A stretch of 64,000 bases of DNA, taken from the NCBI RefSeq assembly GCF_000024985.1, contig NC_013524.1:372001-436000 (forward strand). The letters run 5' to 3'. Numbering within the stretch: the first letter of the stretch is position 1; every line of letters begins with the position of its first letter. Below the pieces are notes generated by a model. It did not search any database, was not told where the DNA came from, and was given only the letters and a program-made list of their open reading frames with translations. The DNA is from Sphaerobacter thermophilus DSM 20745. GTDB lineage: Bacteria; Chloroflexota; Chloroflexia; Thermomicrobiales; Thermomicrobiaceae. Both the position numbers and the translations under genes were made by a program. This document shows, piece after piece, positions 55,176 to 64,000 of this stretch.

Positions 55176-56993
55176 GTGAGCGGTGAGATTCGGTTTCCCA
55201 GCCCGTTCGAAGTCCCGACGCCAGCCGGCGCCGAGGGCTGGCAGGAAATGTACCCCTACTACGTCCTGTTCAGCGAAGACCGGCGGGCCGACGAGGAGAA
55301 CCGGCTCTGGTTCTATAACGGGATGCACTTCCCGGAGCCGATCACCCCGTTCGACATCATCACCGCCGAGGCCGCGTATGTCGCCATCGGCGAGATGAGC
55401 ACCCGCATCTTCTGCATCCCGCCGGCTAAGGGGATCGACTTCCGCGTCCTCAACGGGTACGTCTACATCAGCCCCACACCCGTCACCGACCCCGAGGCGA
55501 TCCAGGAACGAGCCCAGCTCTTCGAGAAGCGCGCCGGCTACTACTACGCGAACTGGCGGTCGATCTACGACGAGTGGAAGCAGAAGCTGACCCGAGAGAT
55601 CGAGCAACTCAAGGCGATCACTTTCCCGGACCTGCCTGAGGTCGAGGACGAAAAGATCGTCTTTGAGCGCCTGGGGATCGGCACCTCCTACGACCTGCTA
55701 CGGAGCTACCACCAAGCCATCGAGAGCATCTACCGTGTGTGGCAGATCCACATGGAGATCATCATGATCGGCTTTGGTGCGTACTTCTCCTTCTACGACT
55801 TCTGCAAGCGCAGCTTCCCGGAGATCACGGACCAGCAGGTCACCCTGATGGTCGGCGCGATCGATGTGAGCATGTTCCGCCCCAACTACGAGTTGATGCG
55901 CCTCGCGCGGAAGGCACTGGAGCTGGGCGTCGCCGACTACTTCAAGCCCGGCGCCTCACCGCAGGATGTCTTCGCGCAACTTGAGCAGGTGGAAGCCGGG
56001 CGCGCCTGGCTGTCCGAGTGGGAAGCGAGCGCCGATCCGTGGTTCTACATGAACTCGGGCGACGGTTTCCAGCATCACCATCGCGCCTGGGTCGATGACC
56101 CGACGCCCATCTTCAACGTCCTGCCCGACTACATCGCCCGCCTCCAGCGGGGCGACCGCCTCGAGCGCGACGTCGAGGCGCTCCGCCAACGGCGCGATGA
56201 GATCACCGAGGGCTACCGCAATCTGCTCCAGACCGACGCCGATCGCCAGGCGTTCGATCAGCTCATCGGGCTCGTGCGCGACGTCTACTACTCGATGGAG
56301 GACCACAAGTTCTACGTCGAGCACTGGTACATGAGCATCTTCTGGAACAAGATGCGCGAGCTCGGCCGCGTCTTCGTCGCCCACGGGTTCTTCGAGGACG
56401 AAGACGACCTGTTCCTGCTCCACTACACCGAGGTCTACCAGGCGCTCTTCGACCTCCTCCTCGGCTGGTCGATCGGCGCGCCGTCCCGCGGGCCGGCCTA
56501 CTGGCCGCAACTAATCGCGCGGCGGAAGGCGCTCATGGAGCAGCTTCGCAAGTGGACGCCGCCGCCCGCTCTCGGCGTCGTCCCGGAGACGATCGGTGAC
56601 CCGGCGGTAGTGATGCTCTGGGGAATCACGTCCGACCGGCTACGCGCCTGGCTCAGCCCGGAAGACGGGAGTGTGTTGAACGGCTTTGCGGCTGCGCCCG
56701 GAGTGGCAGAAGGGCCGGCACGGGTCGTGCTGAGCGTGGAAGGTCTCCAGCACGTACAGGACGGAGAGATCCTTGTCTGCTCAGTTACGGAGCCAAGCTG
56801 GGCGCCGATCTTCACCAAGGTCCGCGCGACGGTCGCCGATATCGGCGGCGTCATGTCGCACGCGGCCATTGTGGCGCGCGAGTACCACATCCCGGCGGTG
56901 CTCGGTACCGGCAACGCGACGAAGCGGATTCGTACCGGGCAGCGCATCCGGGTCGATGGCGACAGCGGAACGGTGACGATTCTCGACGACTGA
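55176..56993 (+). CDS. Phosphohistidine (mobile-domain) subunit of a split PEP-synthase-like enzyme, alpha 1
   Basis: The 605-aa protein ends in a PEP-utilising mobile domain: the phosphorylated His is His562 in GGVMSHAAIVAREY, followed by HIPAVLGTGNATKRI. The first 480 residues are mostly helical, with a region FPSPFEVPTPAGAEGWQEMYP at the N-terminus and WYMSIFWNKM in the middle, and probably bind substrate. Length and domain order fit the phosphohistidine subunit of phenylphosphate synthase (about 70 kDa). It is expected to take phosphate from the ATP-grasp partner and pass it to an unknown acceptor. The GTG start follows GGGAGGGGG. It is followed 31 bp later by the ATP-grasp gene. Confidence 0.82.
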   Translation: MSGEIRFPSPFEVPTPAGAEGWQEMYPYYVLFSEDRRADEENRLWFYNGMHFPEPITPFDIITAEAAYVAIGEMSTRIFCIPPAKGIDFRVLNGYVYISPTPVTDPEAIQERAQLFEKRAGYYYANWRSIYDEWKQKLTREIEQLKAITFPDLPEVEDEKIVFERLGIGTSYDLLRSYHQAIESIYRVWQIHMEIIMIGFGAYFSFYDFCKRSFPEITDQQVTLMVGAIDVSMFRPNYELMRLARKALELGVADYFKPGASPQDVFAQLEQVEAGRAWLSEWEASADPWFYMNSGDGFQHHHRAWVDDPTPIFNVLPDYIARLQRGDRLERDVEALRQRRDEITEGYRNLLQTDADRQAFDQLIGLVRDVYYSMEDHKFYVEHWYMSIFWNKMRELGRVFVAHGFFEDEDDLFLLHYTEVYQALFDLLLGWSIGAPSRGPAYWPQLIARRKALMEQLRKWTPPPALGVVPETIGDPAVVMLWGITSDRLRAWLSPEDGSVLNGFAAAPGVAEGPARVVLSVEGLQHVQDGEILVCSVTEPSWAPIFTKVRATVADIGGVMSHAAIVAREYHIPAVLGTGNATKRIRTGQRIRVDGDSGTVTILDD

Positions 56994-57024
56994 GGTAGTC
57001 GCGAATCAGGGTAGAGGAGGCACA

Positions 57025-58101
57025 GTGTCTGGCGAGCTGAGCACCCCGCTCACGTTGTGGTTCTCCGACGTCGGGCGCGATGCACGCCCACTCGTCGGAG
57101 GAAAGGTGGCCAGTCTCGGTGAGTTGCTCCGCGCGGGCTGTCGCGTACCGAACGGATACGCGGTCACGAGCGCGGCATACCGACGCTTCATCGAGGCCAC
57201 CGGCCTGGATCGCCTCATCCAGGACACAATTGGTGGGCTCAACGCCGATGACGTGGCCGCTGTCGATGCCGCCTCGCAGAAGATCCAGCAGGCATTCCTG
57301 AATTGCTCCGTCCCGGTCGAACTTGCGGATCCTATCCGGGCGGAGTACGAGCGGCTGGCCGACACCCTCGGTGATCCGGCTCCGGCAGTGGCAGTTCGGT
57401 CGAGCGCCGTCGCGGAAGACACCGAGGCGGCGAGCTTCGCCGGGCAACACGACACGTATCTGTGGGTGCAGGGATCGGACGAGGTACTCGACGCCGTGCT
57501 CCGCTGCTGGGCGAGTGCGTTTACCCCGCGCGCGATCGCCTACCGCGCCCACCAACGGATCGGGCTGGAGGACGCGGCCGTGGCCGTCGGCGTGCAGCAG
57601 ATGGTTGACCCGCGTGCCGCCGGCGTCATGTTCACCCTGAGCCCGCGCAGCGGTGACCCGTCGCTGGTCGTCGTCGAGGGAAGTTGGGGCCCCGGCGTCG
57701 CGGTCGTCGGCGGCGAGGTGACGCCCGACGAGTACTGGGTGAACAAGGTCACGCTGGAGATCACGCGCAAGCACATCTCCTGCAAGAGCCACCAGTACAA
57801 GGCGGAAGGCCGTCAGGGCGACCTCCGCAAGGTCGAGGTACCGGAAGACCAGCAGAACGAGCCCTGCCTGACCGGCGACGAGGTGGTCGAACTCGCCAAG
57901 GTCGGGCGGCAGTTGGAGCGCCATTACGGTCACGCCCTCGACATCGAATGGGCCGTGGCGGATTCGCTCCCGTTCCCGGAGAACATCTTCATCCTCCAGG
58001 CCCGCCCGGAGACGGTCTGGAGCCAGCGTAGGCGCGAGCCGGTGGCCGCGGGCTTCACCGATCCGCTCTCGTTCATCGTCCGGCGGCTCGCCAACACCTG
58101 A
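57025..58101 (+). CDS. ATP-grasp subunit of a split PEP-synthase-like enzyme, beta
   Basis: The 358-aa protein corresponds to the N-terminal ATP-binding part of PEP synthase and pyruvate phosphate dikinase. It has VGGKVASLGELLRAGCRVPNGYAV, AVRSSAVAEDTEAASFAGQHDTYL (nucleotide site) and ends with FILQARPETVWS. It lacks the His domain and the PEP/pyruvate TIM barrel, so it needs a partner, as the about 40-kDa subunit of phenylphosphate synthase does. It probably converts ATP to AMP and Pi while phosphorylating the His of alpha 1 or alpha 2. GTG 57025 follows TAGAGGAGG. Confidence 0.85.
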   Translation: MSGELSTPLTLWFSDVGRDARPLVGGKVASLGELLRAGCRVPNGYAVTSAAYRRFIEATGLDRLIQDTIGGLNADDVAAVDAASQKIQQAFLNCSVPVELADPIRAEYERLADTLGDPAPAVAVRSSAVAEDTEAASFAGQHDTYLWVQGSDEVLDAVLRCWASAFTPRAIAYRAHQRIGLEDAAVAVGVQQMVDPRAAGVMFTLSPRSGDPSLVVVEGSWGPGVAVVGGEVTPDEYWVNKVTLEITRKHISCKSHQYKAEGRQGDLRKVEVPEDQQNEPCLTGDEVVELAKVGRQLERHYGHALDIEWAVADSLPFPENIFILQARPETVWSQRRREPVAAGFTDPLSFIVRRLANT

Positions 58102-58245
58102 TCCGGCGGTTGCTCATCCTGCCGCATGACCGGGACACGGCTGCGGCGAGGCGCGCGTGGCTCGCCCACGACCCCGGGCGGCATGCGCCTGTCGATCGAC
58201 GAAGCGCGCGACGCCGCGCGTGAGGAAGGAGAGGAGAAGTCTGCC

Positions 58246-60066
58246 GTGAGCGGAGAACTGCGGTTCCCGAGCCCGTTTGAGGTGGAGACACCACTCGGGG
58301 CTGAGGGATGGCAGGAGATGTACCCGAAGCACGTGCTCTTCTCCGAGGAGCGCCGTGAGTCGGAGGAAGCGCGCCTCTGGTTCTACAACGGGATGCACTT
58401 CCCCGAGCCGATGACGCCGTTCGACATCATCACGGCCGAATCCTTCTACGTCGCCATCGGGGAGATGAGCGCCCGCTTCTTCTGCATCCCACCAGCCATG
58501 GGCATCGACTTCCGCGTGCTCAACGGGTACGTCTACATCAACTCGATCCCGGTGCTCGATCCGCAGGAGGTGCAGGAGCGCGCGCAGCTCTTCCAGCGTC
58601 GCGCGGGGCACTACTACGCGAACTGGGAGCGGATCTACGAGGGATGGCGGGAGCGCGTCAAACAGGAGATCGCGGCGCTGCGGGCCGTCTCGTTCCCCGA
58701 GTTGCCGGACATCGAACCCGACGAACTTGTCTTCGCCGAGCGCGGCATCGGCACGTCCATGTCCGTGCTCGAGGGCTATAACCGAGTGATCGAGAGCCTC
58801 TTCCGCCTGGCTCAGATCCACTCGGAAATCGTCATGATCGGCTTCGCGGCCTACCTGACCTTCTACGACTTCTGCAAGCAGGCCTTCCCGGAGATCTCCG
58901 ACCAGCAGATCACGGGGATGATCGGCGCGATCGACGTGAGCATGCTGCGCCCGGACGAGGAGTTCAAGGCCCTGGCACGGCGTGCGGTCGAACTCGGCAT
59001 CGCCGACAAGTTCGTCGAGGGTCGCGATTGGCAAGAGGTCTTCGCCGAACTCCGCCAGAGCGACGCCGGCCAGGCGTGGCTCCGTGAGTGGGACGAGCGG
59101 AGCGATCCCTGGTTCTACGTCAACTCCGGCGGCGGCTTGCAGCATCACTTCCGCGCCTGGGTCGATGATCCAAGCCCGATCTTCGGGGCCCTGATCGACT
59201 ACATCCGGCGGGTCGAGCGTGGCGAGAACCTCGAGCGCGACATCGAGGCCCAGCGGCAGGAGCGCGACCGCATCACCGCCGAGTACCGCGAGCTGCTGCG
59301 GACCGACGAGGATCGCAAGGCCTTCGACGAGCTCATCGGGCTCGTCCGGAAGGTCTACTTCTCGATCGAGGACCACCGGTTCTTCGCCGACCACTGGTAC
59401 ATGAGCACCTTCTGGAACAAGCTCCGGGAGCTCGGTCAGCTCTTCGTCGATCACGGGTTCTTCCGTGAGGTCGACGACATGTTCTACCTGCACTGGACCG
59501 AGGTCTCCCAGGCGCTGACCGACCTGCTCCTCTCCTGGTCGGTGGGCGGCGAGGCCCTTGGTCCTCGGCACTGGCCGTCGGTCGTCGAACGCCGGAAAGC
59601 GATCCTGGCCAAGCTGCGCAAGTTCAACCCACCCCCGGCGCTCGGCGTGGTGCCCGAGACGATTGCCGACCCGGCGATCGTGATGCTGTGGGGGATCACG
59701 CCCGACCGGCTGCGCGCCTGGCTCACCCCGGCCGATGGCGACGGAAACATCCTGCGCGGTTTCCCGGCCTCGTCCGGCACAGTCGAAGGCCCAGCACGCG
59801 TGATCTCCAGCGTCAACGAGCTGGAGACGGTGCAGGACGGCGAGATCCTCGTCTGCCCGGTGACCGAGCCGAGTTGGGCGCCGATCTTCACCAAGGTGCG
59901 CGGCACCGTTACCGACATCGGCGGCGTGATGTCGCACGCGGCCATCGTCACGCGCGAGTACAACATCCCGGCGGTGCTGGGCACCGGCGTGGCGACCAAG
60001 CGCATCCGCACCGGCCAGCGCATCCGCGTGGACGGCGATCAGGGGATCGTGACCATCCTCGACTGA
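58246..60066 (+). CDS. Phosphohistidine (mobile-domain) subunit, alpha 2
   Basis: The 606-aa protein is a full-length paralogue of the one at 55176, with the same start (SGELRFPSPFEVETPLGAEG) and the same end. The phosphorylated His is His564 in GGVMSHAAIVTREY. The GTG at 58246 follows GGAGAGGAGAAG; an in-frame start at 58126 would add 40 non-conserved residues. Both paralogues keep all the visible motifs, so either may be active. They differ mainly in the helical middle, which suggests different acceptors or a mixed complex around one ATP-grasp subunit. Confidence 0.82.
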   Translation: MSGELRFPSPFEVETPLGAEGWQEMYPKHVLFSEERRESEEARLWFYNGMHFPEPMTPFDIITAESFYVAIGEMSARFFCIPPAMGIDFRVLNGYVYINSIPVLDPQEVQERAQLFQRRAGHYYANWERIYEGWRERVKQEIAALRAVSFPELPDIEPDELVFAERGIGTSMSVLEGYNRVIESLFRLAQIHSEIVMIGFAAYLTFYDFCKQAFPEISDQQITGMIGAIDVSMLRPDEEFKALARRAVELGIADKFVEGRDWQEVFAELRQSDAGQAWLREWDERSDPWFYVNSGGGLQHHFRAWVDDPSPIFGALIDYIRRVERGENLERDIEAQRQERDRITAEYRELLRTDEDRKAFDELIGLVRKVYFSIEDHRFFADHWYMSTFWNKLRELGQLFVDHGFFREVDDMFYLHWTEVSQALTDLLLSWSVGGEALGPRHWPSVVERRKAILAKLRKFNPPPALGVVPETIADPAIVMLWGITPDRLRAWLTPADGDGNILRGFPASSGTVEGPARVISSVNELETVQDGEILVCPVTEPSWAPIFTKVRGTVTDIGGVMSHAAIVTREYNIPAVLGTGVATKRIRTGQRIRVDGDQGIVTILD

Positions 60067-60366
60067 GGCATGAGGTCGGCGCCGGCGGCGGGGGCGAGAC
60101 ACCCTGCCGCCGCGCGCCGACCTCGTTCAACCGTCCGCGAGGTGATCCGGCAGGTGCCGTCCGCCCTATGCCCACGGCCGCCGGTGTACGTCCAGGCCAG
60201 CGTCCCAGCCAACCAGCCTGATCGATGCCACGCGCATCCCGAAGCGGTCCCGCCGGTTCGACCGCGAAGCCGGGTGGCCGGTACGTGCGCGGCCGAGGTA
60301 TCGGGCACTGCCGAACCATGTGGTACAAAGAAAGCGTTCGTGAACGCCAACTAGGAGAGCGGTGAT
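60067..60366. other. Intergenic region before the carboxylase genes
   Basis: About 300 bp without a supported gene. No clear promoter or terminator was recognised; a strand-internal ribosome binding site TAGGAGAGCG precedes the next gene. Confidence 0.4.
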
Positions 60367-60897
60367 ATGGGGCTCACCCCGGAAGATGTCGACGAGATCC
60401 TACGCTACCTGGAGCACTCCGCCTTCGACGAGCTCGAGCTCGAGACGCCTGAGTTCAAGCTGGTCGTGCGACGCGGGCAGGGTGCCGGCGGATCGAACAA
60501 CGTGCCCGCGGAGCCACTTTCCGCTGGAAACCAGGCGACGGATACGGCGCCGCCGCCCAGCGCGGGGACTACCGAGCCGACGAGCCAGGACGTTCGCACC
60601 GACGAGGAGAAGCAACCACCGGCGGCCGCCGCGTCCGATGGGCAGATTGCGATCCCGGCACCGCTACGCGGGATCTTCTATCGAGCACCCCGGCCCGGCG
60701 CCGATCCCTTCGTCGATGTCGGCACGCAGGTCCAGGAAGACACCGTTGTCTGCATCATCGAAGTCATGAAGCTGATGCACTCGATCACCGCTGGCGTCAA
60801 GGGCACCATCACCGCCGTCTGCGCCGAAAATGGGGAAGCCGTGGAGAAGGGGCAGCCCCTCTTCATGGTGCGCCCCGAGCGTGCCTCGGATGCCTGA
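60367..60897 (+). CDS. accB: Biotin carboxyl carrier protein (AccB type)
   Basis: The 176-aa protein has an N-terminal helical region (LTPEDVDEILRYLEHSAFDELELE), an Ala/Pro/Thr-rich linker (about 40-95) and a C-terminal biotinyl domain with the biotinylation site EVMKLMHSI. The linker is typical of AccB. It carries carboxybiotin from a biotin carboxylase to the carboxyltransferase that follows 70 bp later. The ATG follows TAGGAGAG. Confidence 0.9.
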   Translation: MGLTPEDVDEILRYLEHSAFDELELETPEFKLVVRRGQGAGGSNNVPAEPLSAGNQATDTAPPPSAGTTEPTSQDVRTDEEKQPPAAAASDGQIAIPAPLRGIFYRAPRPGADPFVDVGTQVQEDTVVCIIEVMKLMHSITAGVKGTITAVCAENGEAVEKGQPLFMVRPERASDA

Positions 60898-60966
60898 TCG
60901 GTGCGGGAACGGCGGATGCTGCCCCGGCGTTTCCCCTGGGGCTTGGACCATGGGAAGTGAGGGCGA

Positions 60967-62535
60967 ATGACGTCGCGAATCCAGCTCATCGACGTCACGC
61001 TCCGTGACGGCAATCAGAGTCTCTGGAGCGCCACCGGCATTGACACGGAGACGGTCCTCGCCGTCGCGCCCCTGCTCGACCAGGTGGGCTTCAAGGCGCT
61101 CGACTTCACCACCAGCACGCACATGGCCATCAGCGTGCGCTACCACCAGGAGGACCCCTTCGAGCGCATCCGACTGACCAGCCAGCTCATGCCCAACACG
61201 CCGCTCATCTTCATGACGACCGGCATGCGCTTCATCACCTGGGAGCCGGCACCGCGCGCGATCATCCGCCTCGCCATGCAGCTCGTCATCAAACACGGCA
61301 TCCGGCGCATCCAGATCGTCGAGCCAATGAACAATATGCCGGCGCTGCTGGAAGCAGCCAAGATCGCGCGTGAGGAAGGGGCGGAGCAGGTTGTCGCCGG
61401 TCTGGTGTACAGCATCAGCCCGGTGCATACCGACGAGTTCTACGTCGGGTGCGCGGCCGCCCTGGCCGGCGCCACCGACCTGATCGACACCGTCTACATC
61501 AAAGACCCGTCGGGCCTGCTGACCCCCGAGCGAGTGGAGACCATCGTGCCCGCCATGCGCAAGGCCCTCGGCTCGATGCCGCTCGAAATCCACTCGCACT
61601 GCAATGCCGGCATGGCGCCGCTCTGCTATCTCCGCGCGGCCGAGCTCGGCGTCGAGACGGTGCATACAGCGATTCCGCCACTCGCTGAAGGCACCTCGCT
61701 TCCGTCGATCACGCGCACTGTCGCGAACCTGCGGGAACTCGGTTTCGACGTCGACATCGACCTCGAGCCGATCGAGCGCATCTCGCAGCACCTGTTCGAG
61801 CTCGCCCGGCGCAAGGGCTATCGGATCGGTCAGCCGCTCGAGTACGACGTCGCCTACTACCGCCATCAGGTACCTGGCGGGATGGTGACCACCCTGCGGC
61901 GGCACCTCGCGGAAGTCGGCGCCGAGGATCGGTTCGACGAAGTCCTCGAGGAGATCGTCCGCGTCCGGGCCGAGCTGGGGTACCCCATCATGGTCACCCC
62001 CTTCTCCCAGCTCGTCGCCACGCAAGCCCTCCTCAACGTGCAGGCCGGTGAACGCTACGCGAGCGCTCCGGATGAGGTCATCAAGTACGTCCTCGGGCGC
62101 TTCGGCGACCCGCCGGCCCCGATCGACCCCGAGGTGCGCGACCGCGTCCTCTCCATGCCCCGCGCGCGGGAGCTCGATGTCCCGCTGGAAGAGCCGACCC
62201 TCGAGGATCTGCGCCGACAGATCGGCCCCAACCTGTCCGACGAGGAGCTGCTGCTGCGCTGGGCACTGCCCGGGGAGCAGGTCGACGCCGCCCTCAGCGG
62301 CAAGCGCACCCGACCGGCACAACCGGTCGCCGGGCCGTACCACCCGCTCAAGAAGCTGATCGCCGAAGTCTCGAAACGCACCGACATTACCTATTTCTAT
62401 CTCCAGAAGGGAGACACACGGGTCATCCTGCGGCGGAACAAGCCCGCCGCGACGGGGAAGGGGATCGTGCCGGATGGACACGCAGAGCCAGCATCGCCTC
62501 CAGAACGTGCTGCAGGCGAAGGCGTTCGTGTTTGA
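60967..62535 (+). CDS. Carboxyltransferase subunit (pyruvate carboxylase B / oxaloacetate decarboxylase alpha type)
   Basis: The 522-aa protein is a TIM-barrel carboxyltransferase with LIDVTLRDGNQSLWS (metal-binding Asp), TVYIKDPSGLLTPE (carboxylated Lys site) and IHSHCNAGMAPL (metal-binding His pair). It lacks a fused biotin domain and ends with a short KRTDITYFYLQKGDTRVILR tail. Pyruvate carboxylase and oxaloacetate decarboxylase are the best-known members. With the biotin carrier just upstream, and the phosphotransferase genes before, its substrate could be a phosphorylated or enolic compound; pyruvate is the default. Its 3' end overlaps the HAD gene by 62 bp. Confidence 0.85.
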   Translation: MTSRIQLIDVTLRDGNQSLWSATGIDTETVLAVAPLLDQVGFKALDFTTSTHMAISVRYHQEDPFERIRLTSQLMPNTPLIFMTTGMRFITWEPAPRAIIRLAMQLVIKHGIRRIQIVEPMNNMPALLEAAKIAREEGAEQVVAGLVYSISPVHTDEFYVGCAAALAGATDLIDTVYIKDPSGLLTPERVETIVPAMRKALGSMPLEIHSHCNAGMAPLCYLRAAELGVETVHTAIPPLAEGTSLPSITRTVANLRELGFDVDIDLEPIERISQHLFELARRKGYRIGQPLEYDVAYYRHQVPGGMVTTLRRHLAEVGAEDRFDEVLEEIVRVRAELGYPIMVTPFSQLVATQALLNVQAGERYASAPDEVIKYVLGRFGDPPAPIDPEVRDRVLSMPRARELDVPLEEPTLEDLRRQIGPNLSDEELLLRWALPGEQVDAALSGKRTRPAQPVAGPYHPLKKLIAEVSKRTDITYFYLQKGDTRVILRRNKPAATGKGIVPDGHAEPASPPERAAGEGVRV

Positions 62536-63322
62536 CGTCGATGGCACGCTGACCGTCTCCGACGGCGCCGACTGGCGCGGGGCGGTCGCGCTCCCCGGCG
62601 CCGTCGACCTGCTCACCTGGCTCCGCCAATCGGGCCTCCCCTACGTGCTGTTCACCAACGGCAGCACCGAACCACCGGCCGTGTACGCCGAGCGCCTGCG
62701 GGCGGCGGGCCTGCCGATCGACGACTGGCAGATGATCACCCCGGGCGTCACCGCCGCCGAGATCATCGCCCACGAGTATCCCGGCCGTGCCGTGCTAGTG
62801 CTGGGCACCGACGGCGTGCGCGCCCCGCTCACCGAGCGTCGAATCCCGATCGTGGACCCGGAGGACGCGGAGCAGGCCGGCGTGGTGCTCGTCGGCTGGG
62901 ACACGGTACTCACCTACGAGCAGATCGAGGCCGCCGCCCGTGCGATCTGGTCCGGCGCCGACCTCCTGGTGACGTCCCTGGCGCCCGTCTTCGTGACCAA
63001 GCGCGGCCCGCGGCCCGGCTGGTCCGGGTCGGTGGCAGCGGCAATCACCTGGATCACCGGCAAAGAGGCTCGCGTGACCGGCAAGCCGGCACTGGAAGGG
63101 CTGCGGGCAATCGCCCGCATGCTCGACCTGCAACCGGAGGATCTGACGCTGGTAGGGGACGACCTGGACCTGGAGCTGCGGATGGGACACGAGGCGGGCA
63201 GCGCGACGGTGCTTGTCCGGACCGGCACGAGCGCCGACGCAGCCGTCACCCCCGACGTGCCGGACCTCGCGATCCCCCAGCTCACTGAGCTGCTCACCAT
63301 GCTGCAACAGGAGAGAAACTGA
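62474..63322 (+). CDS. HAD-superfamily phosphatase (NagD-like, type IIA)
   Basis: The 282-aa protein has the HAD motifs: motif I FDVDGTLT, motif II VLFTNGSTEPP, motif III in the Lys of VTGKPALEGL and motif IV LVGDDLDLELRM. It has the C2 cap of the NagD group. It dephosphorylates a small phosphorylated compound in the cytoplasm. The start overlaps the carboxyltransferase gene. Phenylphosphate carboxylase also contains a HAD phosphatase subunit, so this gene fits a phosphorylated carboxylation intermediate. Confidence 0.85.
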   Translation: MDTQSQHRLQNVLQAKAFVFDVDGTLTVSDGADWRGAVALPGAVDLLTWLRQSGLPYVLFTNGSTEPPAVYAERLRAAGLPIDDWQMITPGVTAAEIIAHEYPGRAVLVLGTDGVRAPLTERRIPIVDPEDAEQAGVVLVGWDTVLTYEQIEAAARAIWSGADLLVTSLAPVFVTKRGPRPGWSGSVAAAITWITGKEARVTGKPALEGLRAIARMLDLQPEDLTLVGDDLDLELRMGHEAGSATVLVRTGTSADAAVTPDVPDLAIPQLTELLTMLQQERN

Positions 63323-63355
63323 ACCACGGCCGACAACAGGGAGGATGGATAACCG

Positions 63356-64000
63356 ATGGCGGAACGGCGCTACTGGAACGAGGCGATGGAGACCATCGAC
63401 CCGAACCGGCTCTGGCGCCTCGAAGACGAACGCTTGCGCTGGCAGTTGCGGTGGATCTGGGAGCGCTCCCCCCTCTACCGCCAGAAGTGGGAGGAGGCTG
63501 GCGTCGATCCCCTGAGCATCGGCAGGGGATCGCTGCACGAGCTGCCCTTCACGGTGAAAGATGAGATCCGCCGCTCGCAGGAGAAGGCCCCGCCCCTCGG
63601 TGAGCACGCCTGCGTCCCGCTGACCGAGGTCGTCAAGATCCACGCCTCGTCGGGCACGACCGGCCGGCCCACTCTGATCGGCGTCTCCGCCGCGGACGCG
63701 GCCATGTGGAACGAGGTGCTGGCGCGCTTCTTCTGGGCCACCGGCGTGCGCCCCGGCACCCGCTCCTGGGTCGCCGTAAGCCTGGGCTGGTACATCGCGG
63801 GGCTGGGCTTCTACGACGCGCTCCAGGCGATGCGGGCGACGGTGCTGCCGTCGAGCAACACCGAGGCGGCGCGCACCTTCTCGGTCCTGCAGGAGACCGG
63901 CGTCGATTACATGGTCTCCAGCCCCTCGTTCGTCAACTACCTCGCCAACTTCGCCCGTGAGCGGCTGAACCTGGATCCGAAGTCGCTCGGGCTCAAGTCG
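63356..64000 (+). CDS. Phenylacetate-CoA-ligase-like AMP-forming ligase (partial, runs off window)
   Basis: The frame is open from the ATG at 63356 to the end of the window (215 codons). The start RYWNEAMETIDPNRLWRLE and the ATP-binding motif HASSGTTGRPTLIGV match PaaK-type ligases, which activate aryl carboxylic acids as CoA thioesters. The ribosome binding site is GGGAGGA. It is the fourth gene after the dikinase subunits and would activate the carboxylated product. The substrate cannot be told. Confidence 0.85.
   Translation, partial: MAERRYWNEAMETIDPNRLWRLEDERLRWQLRWIWERSPLYRQKWEEAGVDPLSIGRGSLHELPFTVKDEIRRSQEKAPPLGEHACVPLTEVVKIHASSGTTGRPTLIGVSAADAAMWNEVLARFFWATGVRPGTRSWVAVSLGWYIAGLGFYDALQAMRATVLPSSNTEAARTFSVLQETGVDYMVSSPSFVNYLANFARERLNLDPKSLGLKS

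Overview
The window is high-GC bacterial DNA with densely packed genes, GTG starts, strong AGGAGG-type ribosome binding sites and frequent ATGA overlaps. Gene content (aerobic form I CO dehydrogenase, many S9 peptidases and MFS exporters, aromatic catabolism, Liv-type uptake) points to an aerobic heterotroph of the Chloroflexota/Thermomicrobia type, for example a Sphaerobacter relative. That placement is inference; no rRNA, tRNA or taxonomic marker gene was found here.

Layout. 1-2135: end of a membrane protein and a Vps62-like membrane protein. 2503-7404 (minus): CO dehydrogenase operon coxM-coxS-coxL followed by an XdhC-YHS fusion; the large subunit carries the form I active-site loop AYRCSFR. 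7405-14341: a repeat-rich stretch with two 1060-bp IS982-like insertion sequences in opposite orientation, each inserted at the same point of a palindromic repeat, enclosing an S9 peptidase, a permease remnant and a PadR/HAAS regulatory pair with a visible operator. 14342-26430: mixed housekeeping and sensory genes (lipoprotein, lysine 6-aminotransferase, two MFS transporters, M24 peptidase, diguanylate cyclase, second S9 peptidase). 26431-29444: lower-GC stretch with a frameshifted secreted protein and small membrane proteins.

29901-43475 (plus): an aromatic catabolic island. It has a GntR regulator, a LigM/GcvT-like O-demethylase, a branched-chain-type ABC importer (with a LivM-LivG fusion), a DapA-family aldolase, and HpaG-, HpaE-, HpaB- and HpaD-like enzymes of the homoprotocatechuate (3,4-dihydroxyphenylacetate) meta pathway. 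Demethylation of a methoxylated phenylacetate such as homovanillate would feed straight into the ring cleavage enzyme.

43919-50958 (minus): one operon-like run coding a second molybdenum hydroxylase (FAD, 2Fe-2S and Mo subunits), a biotinyl carrier protein and the three 5-oxoprolinase-type proteins PxpB, PxpC and PxpA, with a biotin carboxylase gene divergent at 51370. 52798-54669 (minus): MetE-like and cyclase-family genes.

55176-64000 (plus): the most unusual part. A phosphoenolpyruvate-synthase-like enzyme is split into separate genes, as in phenylphosphate synthase: two phosphohistidine subunits (605 and 606 aa) flank one ATP-grasp subunit (358 aa). They are followed by a biotin carrier protein, a carboxyltransferase, a HAD phosphatase and a phenylacetate-CoA-ligase-like protein. 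Together with the biotin carboxylase this looks like a phosphorylate, carboxylate, dephosphorylate and CoA-activate route for an unknown substrate; the substrate and the pathway as a whole are inference.
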